A DNA stretch of 5,555 nt, taken from the NCBI GenBank assembly GCA_021808205.1, contig JAKBCD010000162.1, positions 1 through 5,555 on the forward strand, read 5' to 3'. The stretch is from Pseudomonadota bacterium (GTDB lineage: Bacteria; Pseudomonadota; Alphaproteobacteria; Acetobacterales; Acetobacteraceae). A program made the position numbers and the translations under genes. Positions 1 through 5,192 of the stretch are shown here, one piece after another; the stretch's first letter is position 1, and each line of letters begins with the position of its first letter. The notes under the pieces were generated by a model, which had not been told where the DNA came from, searched no databases, and worked only from the letters and a program-made list of their open reading frames with translations.

Positions 1-486
1 GCCACACGGCTCAAGCTCGCGGGCACCGTGAGTGCCAAGAAAGAGCGCATCACCCGCACCGGCAGCCGCATGATGTGGCTCACATTGTCGGACATGCTGG
101 GCAGCTTCGAGGTGACGCTTTTCTCCGAGGTGCTTAACCGCTCCCGTGAGATCCTGGCCGAAGGCACCGCCCTGCTCGTCATCGCCGATGCGAAAATGGA
201 CGGCGAATCGCTGCGGATCACCGCCACGGATGTTACCCTGCTGGACGACGCCGCGCGCAACGCAGGCGCGGGTTTGAAAATCTGGCTGGACCGAGAGGAG
301 GCTATTCCTTCGCTTAAGGCGTTGTTCGAGCGCGAAGGCCGCGGCAAGGGGTGCATCATCCTGGTGCCCAAAACCGGCGCTCCAAAGCGGCTGGAAATGC
401 GCTTGCCCGGCGGTTTCAACGTCTCCCCGCGCCTGGCCCAGGCCGCCAAGCTGGTGCCGGGGGTGGAACTGGTCGAGGACGCCTGA
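1..486 (+). CDS. dnaE: DNA polymerase III subunit alpha, C-terminal end (5' partial)
   Basis: This is the last 161 codons of the replicative polymerase catalytic subunit; the reading frame is open from base 1 and ends at TGA 484-486. DnaE polymerises DNA as part of the holoenzyme in the cytoplasm. The visible part is not the catalytic domain. Residues about 1-80 match the DnaE OB-fold, which binds single-stranded DNA, with the typical pattern ending in MMWLTLSDMLGSFEVTLFSE and followed by a REILAEGTALLVIADAKMD strand pair. The remainder, ending in LVEDA, matches the small C-terminal domain that contacts the tau subunit in well-studied homologues. GTG at 28 is an internal valine codon, not a start. 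No frameshift or premature stop is visible. The next gene lies on the same strand 75 bases on, and no convincing terminator separates them. The family assignment is confident; the OB-fold and tail functions are carried over from the family. Confidence 0.93.
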   Translation, partial: ATRLKLAGTVSAKKERITRTGSRMMWLTLSDMLGSFEVTLFSEVLNRSREILAEGTALLVIADAKMDGESLRITATDVTLLDDAARNAGAGLKIWLDREEAIPSLKALFEREGRGKGCIILVPKTGAPKRLEMRLPGGFNVSPRLAQAAKLVPGVELVEDA

Positions 487-509
487 ACAAACCCCGCCCC
501 GCCTTGGGC

Positions 510-537
510 TTGACGCTCGCAATTTCAGGGCGATGAT
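510..537 (+). promoter_or_regulatory. candidate sigma-70 promoter for the S9 peptidase gene
   Basis: TTGACG at 510-515 matches five of six bases of the -35 consensus. It is followed by a 16-base spacer and GATGAT at 532-537, four of six bases of the -10 consensus. Transcription would start near 544, leaving a leader of about 18 bases before the GTG start at 562. A run of five G at 552-556, five bases before the GTG, could serve as the ribosome binding site. This is a pattern match only; read-through from dnaE is the alternative. Confidence 0.35.
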
Positions 538-561
538 GTCGCTGCCAAACTGGGGGCGAAT

Positions 562-2760
562 GTGCCTTGCTTTTCCCGCCGCGCGCTGCTTGCCACCTCC
601 ACCGCCTTTATCGCCTGCAGTGCTGCGGATGCCGCTGGCAGATACACAAGCCCCCGGCCCATTCGCATCGGCAATGGCCCGCCCACAGCACCCATCCGGC
701 CGGTGCATGAGATGCTTTACGGCCAGCTTGTCATCGACCCGTACCGCTGGATGGAATCGGAGGACGCCGAATGGCGCGCCTATACCCAGGCCGAGGGTGA
801 TTATGCCAACGCCGTGCTGGAAAAAATTCCAAGCCGGGGCAAGCTGGCCGCCGCCATCGCCAAAAACTCAGAATCCGTCACCCTCGTCGATTCACTGCAA
901 ATCGCGGGGGATCTCATCTTCACCCAGCGCCGCCCGCCAGGTGCTGCCAACAGCCAGCTTTACGTGCGCAACAATCTCGCCACCGCCGACCGGCTGCTCA
1001 TCGATCCCGCCCAGTTCTCCGCCCCTGGCACCCATGCCGCACTGGATTGGTGGGCAGCCTCGCCGGATGGCGCCGCCGTCGCCTTCGGCATCTCTCAGGG
1101 TGGCTCAGAACATTCCGTGCTGCATGTGCTGGAAACCGCTACCGGCAAAGTCTCGCCGCTCGCCATCACCCGCACAGACGACGCCTCGCCAAGCTGGCTG
1201 CCGGATGGAACGGGCTTCTTCTACAACCGCTTTCAGGACGTCCCGGCAGACAGCCTGCATTACGAGGAAAATTCCAGCGCCTGCTTGCATCTTCTGGGTC
1301 AGGACCCGGCCGCGGATAAACGCCTGATCGGCCCTGGCATCCAAACCGGCATTCCCCTCACCCCCATCGACGAACCCGCAATTTTCGCAACCCCTGGCTC
1401 GGATATCCTCATCGCCGAAATCTCGTCGGGCGTGCAGAACGAGGTCTCGCTGTTCACGGCAAGCCTGCGCGCCACCCTGGCGGGTCAGCCAATCTGGACG
1501 CGCATCTGCGCCCCGGCGGATCAGGTGACGGATTTCACCGTGCGCGGCGCGGAGATTTTCCTGCTCACCCATAAACACGCGTCGCATTACCGCGTGGTGA
1601 AGGTTACCGCCGCCAGGCCGCAAATATCCGACGCGAAGCTGGCGGTGCCGCAGAGCCGCGCTATCATCCGCACTCTCGCCGCCGCGCAGGACGGCGTTTA
1701 CCTGCTGGACTACAATGCCGGGCTGGGAGGGCTGCGCCGGCTAGGCCTGGACGGCAAGCTCACCGCCCTGCCATTGCCCTTTACCGGTGCCATAGACGAG
1801 GGCAGTTTTTACGCCGACACGCAACACCAGGGCGCTTGGTTTCAGCTGCAAGGCTGGGTCCGCCCCGCGACCATCTGCCAGGCCCATGCCAATGGCCAGG
1901 TGAGCCAAACCGGCCTTGCCCCGCAGCCGGATATCGACGTCTCGCCCTATACCTCGGAGGAAATCCTCGCCCCGGCGCGGGACGGCGCGCGGGTGCCGCT
2001 CTCCATCATCTACCGCAAGGGGCTGCAGCGCAACGGCACCGCCACATTGCTGATGGAAGCCTATGGCGCCTATGGCATCTCGCTGGACCCTGATTTCATG
2101 GCCCGCTGGCTGCCCTTTCTGGACGAGGGAGCGGTATTCGCCGTGGCGCATGTGCGCGGCGGCGGCGAAATGGGCGAGGACTGGCACCTCGCCGGGCAGA
2201 AGGCGACCAAATATCACAGCTGGCAGGATGCCGAAGACTGCGCCTTGCACCTCGTCAATCTCGGCTACACGTCGCACCGCAGCATCGGCGTTATCGGCGG
2301 CTCGGCCGGCGGAATCACCGTGGGACGGCTGCTGACGGAACGGCCAGCACTTGCCGCCGTGGTCATTTCCATGGTGGGTGTTTCAAATCCGCTGCGCAGC
2401 GAGTTCTCCCCCAACGGCCCGCCCAACATCCCTGAATTTGGCAGCGTCAAAACCGAGCGCGGCTTTCACGATCTGCTCGCAATGGACGCCTATCAGCATG
2501 TGCATGACGGGGTGGATTACCCTTCCGTGCTGCTGACCACCGGTCTGCACGACCCGCGCGTCTCGCCCTGGGAAGCCACCAAGATGACCGCGCGGCTACA
2601 GGCCGCCACCGCCAGCCAAAATCCCGTGCTGCTGCGGGTGGAGGCCGATGCCGGGCACGGTTTTGGTTCAACCCGCGCCCAGCGCGTGCAGGAAACCACC
2701 GATCTCATGGCCTTCACCCTCTGGCGCACCGGCCATCCCGGCTTTCAGCCTCGAAGCTGA
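562..2760 (+). CDS. S9 family (prolyl oligopeptidase-type) serine peptidase, probably exported
   Basis: A 732-residue serine peptidase of the prolyl oligopeptidase clan, close to the family's usual ~700 residues plus a signal peptide. Members cut short peptides next to proline (PREP type) or basic residues (oligopeptidase B type). Start: GTG at 562, the only ATG/GTG/TTG between the in-frame stop at 511 and the signal peptide. Residues 5-10 read SRRALL, a twin-arginine-like motif, before a short hydrophobic stretch and an Ala-rich cleavage region near 22-26, so Tat export is inferred. DPYRWMES (59-66) is the typical N-terminal signature, and the propeller domain follows. The hydrolase domain lies from about residue 470 onward: Tyr501 in EAYGAYG fits the oxyanion tyrosine, RGGGEMGEDWH follows, Ser581 sits in GGSAGG, Asp664 in LHDPRV and His699 in AGHG. 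The triad spacing agrees with porcine PREP. GGSAGG and TTGLHD resemble oligopeptidase B, while Arg666 after the Asp resembles PREP, so specificity is open. It converges with the ClC gene. Confidence 0.9.
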   Translation: MPCFSRRALLATSTAFIACSAADAAGRYTSPRPIRIGNGPPTAPIRPVHEMLYGQLVIDPYRWMESEDAEWRAYTQAEGDYANAVLEKIPSRGKLAAAIAKNSESVTLVDSLQIAGDLIFTQRRPPGAANSQLYVRNNLATADRLLIDPAQFSAPGTHAALDWWAASPDGAAVAFGISQGGSEHSVLHVLETATGKVSPLAITRTDDASPSWLPDGTGFFYNRFQDVPADSLHYEENSSACLHLLGQDPAADKRLIGPGIQTGIPLTPIDEPAIFATPGSDILIAEISSGVQNEVSLFTASLRATLAGQPIWTRICAPADQVTDFTVRGAEIFLLTHKHASHYRVVKVTAARPQISDAKLAVPQSRAIIRTLAAAQDGVYLLDYNAGLGGLRRLGLDGKLTALPLPFTGAIDEGSFYADTQHQGAWFQLQGWVRPATICQAHANGQVSQTGLAPQPDIDVSPYTSEEILAPARDGARVPLSIIYRKGLQRNGTATLLMEAYGAYGISLDPDFMARWLPFLDEGAVFAVAHVRGGGEMGEDWHLAGQKATKYHSWQDAEDCALHLVNLGYTSHRSIGVIGGSAGGITVGRLLTERPALAAVVISMVGVSNPLRSEFSPNGPPNIPEFGSVKTERGFHDLLAMDAYQHVHDGVDYPSVLLTTGLHDPRVSPWEATKMTARLQAATASQNPVLLRVEADAGHGFGSTRAQRVQETTDLMAFTLWRTGHPGFQPRS

Positions 2761-2814
2761 ACCAGGATGCGCTGCGCGCCCGGGTTTCCAGAGCAATCGT
2801 AAGGAGCGGGCGAT

Positions 2815-4140
2815 TCAGCCTTCAGGTTCGTTTGCATCGCGAACGAGCCCGGAACCATCGCGCTCCAGAAACCCGCGCGAGAGTTCATGGTAAAGCGGGC
2901 GCGGGCAGACCAGCCGCGAGGCACCCAGCCCCAGCATGGCCGCGACCATCACCGGAATCACTGAATTGGTGTTGCCGGTCATTTCCAGGATGATCACGAA
3001 GGCCGTCATCGGCGCCTGCACCACGCCAGCAAAATACCCGGCCATGCCCAGCAATGCACCCAGGCTGGCGGCATGCCCGCTGGTTCCGGCGATCCACGCC
3101 CCAAGCCCCGCCCCCACCGAGAGCGACGGCGCGAAGATGCCGCCCGGCACTCCGGAAACAGCGGTGATCAGCGTGGTCAGGAACTTCGCAGGCCAGAAAT
3201 ACCAATGCGGGGCAACACCTTCCACCGCCGCACGCGCGGTCTGGTAGCCAGTGCCAAAACTGTCACCATGGGTGGCAATGCCAATGGTCGCGACCAGCAG
3301 CCCGCAGCAAAGCGGGTAGATCAACCGCCGATTTTTCGGGCCAGCCGCCATCCAGCCGCGCGCCCAGGCGCCAATATCCATCATCAACCGGCTGAACAGC
3401 CCGCCCAGAAGCCCCCCGGCCGAGCCGCAAAACGCAGTTAGCACCCAGCCACTCAGCCCCTCGACGGCGGGGTTGCTGGCACCGAAATAGGTGTAGTTGC
3501 CGGTCAACCCCAATGAGACGAGACCGCTGATGATCACCGTGGTCAGCACCAAGCCGTTGGTTCTCACCTCGAAACTACGGCTCATTTCCTCGATGGCGAA
3601 CACCACCCCCGCCAGCGGCGCATTGAACGCGGCGGCAATGCCCGCGGCGGATCCTGCCAGGATCAACCCACGCTCGTTCTGTAAGCCGCGCATGCGCGCC
3701 ACTTGCAGCATGATGGCAGCCCCCACCTGCACGGTTGGGCCTTCGCGCCCCACCGAGGCGCCGCAGAACAACCCCACCACCGTCAGCCCAATCTTGGCAA
3801 TGCACATCCGCACCGAAAGCAGGCGGCGCCGGGCGATGCCACGCGGCAACTGCCTGGCCGCGATGGCCTGCGGAATGCCACTGCCCTGCGAGCCGGGGAA
3901 CACGCTGGCCGCCGCCCAGGCGCAGAACAGAAAGCCGAGCGGCGTGATCAGCATCGGCACTTCCCAGAACCGGAAAAACACGCGGAAGAACACTGCCTCT
4001 GCGCCATCCGCCGCGCGCGCGAACAGCACGCTCACCGCGCCCACCGCGAGAGCGCCGCTCCAGAACGCCAGCCGCCGCCGCCAGATCCGGCCCGCCAGAT
4101 GCGGCAAACGCCGCACCGGCGCCCTCAGCCTGCTTTTCAA
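2815..4140 (-). CDS. ClC-family chloride/proton antiporter
   Basis: An integral membrane protein of 441 residues from the preferred TTG start, similar in length to E. coli ClcA and lacking cytoplasmic CBS domains. ClC proteins of this kind exchange two chloride ions for one proton; in E. coli they support extreme acid resistance. Numbering from the TTG, the signature motifs appear in order: GSGIP (86-90), GREGP (131-135) with the gating glutamate at 133, an AFNAPLAG segment then Glu-Glu (184-185) matching the internal proton glutamate Glu203 of E. coli, GGIFAP (333-338), and PLY with Tyr417 matching the chloride-coordinating Tyr445. Both proton-path glutamates are present, so a coupled antiporter is more likely than a channel. 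GSGIP rather than the fluoride-type motif argues against a CLC-F exporter. Start: an in-frame GTG at 4194 would overlap the tRNA, whereas TTG 4140 has a strong Shine-Dalgarno sequence seven bases upstream. The N-terminus (RLRAPVRRLP) is basic. Stop is TGA at 2817-2815. Confidence 0.93.
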   Translation of the reverse strand: MKSRLRAPVRRLPHLAGRIWRRRLAFWSGALAVGAVSVLFARAADGAEAVFFRVFFRFWEVPMLITPLGFLFCAWAAASVFPGSQGSGIPQAIAARQLPRGIARRRLLSVRMCIAKIGLTVVGLFCGASVGREGPTVQVGAAIMLQVARMRGLQNERGLILAGSAAGIAAAFNAPLAGVVFAIEEMSRSFEVRTNGLVLTTVIISGLVSLGLTGNYTYFGASNPAVEGLSGWVLTAFCGSAGGLLGGLFSRLMMDIGAWARGWMAAGPKNRRLIYPLCCGLLVATIGIATHGDSFGTGYQTARAAVEGVAPHWYFWPAKFLTTLITAVSGVPGGIFAPSLSVGAGLGAWIAGTSGHAASLGALLGMAGYFAGVVQAPMTAFVIILEMTGNTNSVIPVMVAAMLGLGASRLVCPRPLYHELSRGFLERDGSGLVRDANEPEG

Positions 4141-4144
4141 CCTC

Positions 4145-4173
4145 TTGCCTCCTCCTGCCAACGCCGCTAGTAA
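4145..4173 (+). promoter_or_regulatory. candidate promoter of the tRNA-Val gene
   Basis: TTGCCT (4145-4150), a 17-base spacer and TAGTAA (4168-4173) form a plausible sigma-70 promoter with an imperfect -10 box. The predicted start of transcription, about seven bases beyond the -10, falls at 4180-4181. That is exactly where the 5' arm of the tRNA-flanking inverted repeat begins. The bases between the -10 and the start, GCCCGGC, are GC-rich, as is usual for stable-RNA promoters under stringent control. The element overlaps the Shine-Dalgarno site of the divergent ClC gene. No experiment supports it. Confidence 0.4.
4148..4156 (-). promoter_or_regulatory. strong Shine-Dalgarno site that sets the ClC start
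   Basis: On the minus strand the sequence reads AGGAGGAGG, followed by seven bases and then TTG at 4140-4138. This is an optimal anti-16S match at optimal spacing. The alternative GTG starts at 4194 and 4182 lie upstream of this site and lack any comparable motif. The site therefore favours TTG 4140 as the translation start. Confidence 0.65.
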
Positions 4174-4180
4174 GCCCGGC

Positions 4181-4270
4181 ACGGATATGGGCACATAGCT
4201 CAGCGGTAGAGCACCACCTTGACATGGTGGGGGTCACAGGTTCAATCCCTGTTGTGCCCACCATATCCGT
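4181..4270 (+). repeat. inverted repeat flanking the tRNA and extending its acceptor stem
   Basis: ACGGATAT at 4181-4188 directly abuts the first base of the tRNA. Its exact reverse complement ATATCCGT lies at 4263-4270, sharing the last base of the CCA. In the precursor this would add eight base pairs under the seven-pair acceptor stem, interrupted only by the unpaired ACC at 4260-4262 on the 3' side. Leader-trailer pairing in tRNA precursors can influence processing by RNase P and other nucleases; a role here is inference. Confidence 0.75.
4189..4263 (+). tRNA. tRNA-Val (anticodon GAC)
   Basis: A complete 75-base cloverleaf with encoded CCA. The acceptor stem GGGCACA (4189-4195) pairs with TGTGCCC (4253-4259), followed by discriminator A4260 and CCA 4261-4263. 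The D stem is GCTC (4198-4201) with GAGC (4209-4212). The anticodon stem CCACC (4214-4218) pairs with GGTGG (4226-4230) around the loop TTGACAT; anticodon GAC at 4221-4223 reads GUC and GUU valine codons. The variable loop is five bases (4231-4235), and the T stem ACAGG/CCTGT closes the loop TTCAATC. Every stem pairs without mismatch. The gene sits between the divergent ClC gene and the infA operon. Confidence 0.97.
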
Positions 4271-4275
4271 TTTTT
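4263..4275 (+). terminator. possible tRNA terminator: repeat 3' arm followed by a T run
   Basis: The 3' arm of the flanking repeat ends in T at 4270 and continues as six consecutive T (4270-4275), then ATTTG. A long paired stem followed by a T run resembles an intrinsic terminator, but the hairpin loop would be the whole tRNA, so ordinary factor-independent termination is uncertain. If termination is inefficient, the tRNA could be co-transcribed with infA. Confidence 0.3.
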
Positions 4276-4354
4276 ATTTGCGAAATCATTGGGTTATCTT
4301 TGCATCTCCCGTATTGGGATGGCACCGGGCAAAGCTGCCCCTGTCCGCCCGCGC

Positions 4355-4397
4355 GGCTAATAGCCTTGACTGCAAAACAATCCCGGCCCATTTGGGC
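4355..4397 (+). promoter_or_regulatory. infA: candidate infA promoter region with two short dyads
   Basis: TTGACT at 4366-4371 matches five of six -35 bases; a 17-base spacer leads to CATTTG (4389-4394), a weak -10 match. Directly against the 5' side of the -35 box lies the perfect dyad GGCTA-A-TAGCC (4355-4365). A second dyad, GCCCA-TT-TGGGC (4386-4397), covers the proposed -10. Another small hairpin, GGGCA-AAGC-TGCCC, sits at 4327-4340. Operator function is possible but unproven, and short dyads are common in GC-rich DNA. Apart from these, the 4264-4428 spacer shows no coding potential that I trust. Confidence 0.3.
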
Positions 4398-4428
4398 GCC
4401 AGATTTCCTTTTCTCAGCTGAGGTGTGT

Positions 4429-4647
4429 TTGTCCAAGGAAGATATGATCGAATTCAGCGGCATGGTGACCGAGCTGCTGCCCAACGCCATGTTCCGCGTT
4501 AAGCTGGATAATGAGCACGAGATTCTAGCCCATACCAGCGGCAAGATGCGCAAAAACCGCATCCGCGTTCTGGCCGGGGACCGCGTGAATGTCGAAATGA
4601 CTCCCTACGATCTCACCAAGGGTCGGATCACATTCCGTTTCAAATAA
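4429..4647 (+). CDS. infA: translation initiation factor IF-1
   Basis: A 72-residue protein, exactly the usual IF-1 length. IF-1 binds the A site of the 30S subunit with IF-2 and IF-3 during initiation. The sequence begins with the start codon and [10 protein letters not shown], then carries the near-invariant [19 protein letters not shown], the basic [12 protein letters not shown] segment and the ending [12 protein letters not shown]; the whole is a single S1-like OB-fold. Start: TTG at 4429, chosen because it gives the conserved M-x-KED N-terminus and lies five bases after GAGG at 4420-4423. The in-frame GTG at 4423 would add two residues and bury the Shine-Dalgarno site, and the ATG at 4444 would remove conserved residues. 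The stop TAA (4645-4647) overlaps the beginning of the maf frame, so translational coupling is likely. The extended frame upstream to 4219 is non-coding, since it runs through the tRNA. Confidence 0.97.
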   Translation: MSKEDMIEFSGMVTELLPNAMFRVKLDNEHEILAHTSGKMRKNRIRVLAGDRVNVEMTPYDLTKGRITFRFK

Positions 4648-5192
4648 TCCTGGCTTCGGCCAGCCCGCGCCGCTTGGCGCTGCTGCGGCAGATCGGTATC
4701 GAACCAAACTGGATCGCCGCCCCTGAGATCGACGAGACACCCCGGCCAGGCGAGCTGCCCAGGGCTTACGCGCGCCGGATGGCGCTTGAAAAACTCAGCC
4801 AAACGCCGGATGCCTTCGTCATCGCGGCCGATACCGTGGTAGCGGTCGGCCGACGCATCCTGGATAAAACCGAATCGCGTGAAGAAGCCGAAAAATATCT
4901 GCGCCTGCTCTCGGGGCGCCGCCACAAGGTGCACAGCGCCGTGGCCGTGGCCGCCCCCGATGGCCGCATATCCTGCCGTGTGGTCGATTCAACGGTGGGT
5001 TTCGCTAGGCTGGATGAACAACAATTGCGCGCCTATGTGGAAAGCGGGGAATGGCAGGGCAAGGCGGGCGGCTACGCCATCCAGGGTCTGGCCGCCAGCT
5101 TTGTCGATTTCCTCTCCGGCTCCTATTCCGGCGTGGTCGGGCTGCCCTTGCATGAAACCAGCGCGCTGTTGCGCGGTCTCGGCTGGCATTGA
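4632..5192 (+). CDS. maf: Maf family nucleoside triphosphate pyrophosphatase
   Basis: Maf proteins hydrolyse dTTP, UTP or modified nucleotides to monophosphates, which is thought to keep them out of DNA and RNA; they were first linked to septum formation. With the start at 4632 the protein has 186 residues, near the usual ~190. Motifs in order: ILASASPRR at 6-14 (phosphate-binding loop), AADTVV with catalytic Asp67, the ILDKTES and [14 protein letters not shown] segments, and [10 protein letters not shown] (143-152) followed by [11 protein letters not shown]. The arrangement fits the YhdE (dTTP/UTP) type better than the YceF type, by inference. The start is uncertain. No ATG, GTG or TTG occurs in frame between the stop at 4512 and the TTG at 4674, which would delete the SASPRR motif. 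ATT at 4632 lies nine bases after AAGGG (4618-4622) and gives a normal N-terminus; ATA 4644, ATC 4647 and CTG 4650 are alternatives. The gene overlaps infA by 16 bases and the RNase gene by four. Confidence 0.9.
   Translation: MPFQIILASASPRRLALLRQIGIEPNWIAAPEIDETPRPGELPRAYARRMALEKLSQTPDAFVIAADTVVAVGRRILDKTESREEAEKYLRLLSGRRHKVHSAVAVAAPDGRISCRVVDSTVGFARLDEQQLRAYVESGEWQGKAGGYAIQGLAASFVDFLSGSYSGVVGLPLHETSALLRGLGWH

Noticed and set aside
533..1327. A 264-codon plus-strand frame beginning MMSLPNWG, out of frame with the peptidase
   Set aside because: It lies entirely inside the peptidase gene apart from its first bases and is rich in Pro, Ser and Arg without any recognisable motif. This is a shadow frame typical of GC-rich coding DNA.
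1105..2277. Antisense frames opposite the peptidase (1105-1623 and 1741-2277)
   Set aside because: They have no motif, no plausible ribosome binding site, and lie opposite strongly conserved peptidase codons.
2777..2812. CGCCCG/CGGGCG inverted repeat between the convergent stop codons, as a shared terminator
   Set aside because: The stem is only six pairs with a 24-base loop and no T run follows on either strand. It is too weak to call.
3497..4264. Long frames overlapping the ClC gene: plus-strand frames at 3497-4198 and 3703-4170, and a minus-strand frame at 3575-4264
   Set aside because: The ClC frame has every family motif. The others are low-complexity Ala/Pro/Arg translations, and the minus-strand one starts inside the tRNA.
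4236..4270. tRNA 3' end as an integration (attachment) site
   Set aside because: No integrase, no second copy of the tRNA 3' end and no foreign-looking DNA in the window; the downstream neighbours are core genes.
4636..4650. Programmed -1 frameshift from infA into maf at TTTCAAATAA
   Set aside because: The sequence does not fit the usual X-XXY-YYZ slippery pattern, infA ends at its normal length, and an independent non-standard start is simpler.
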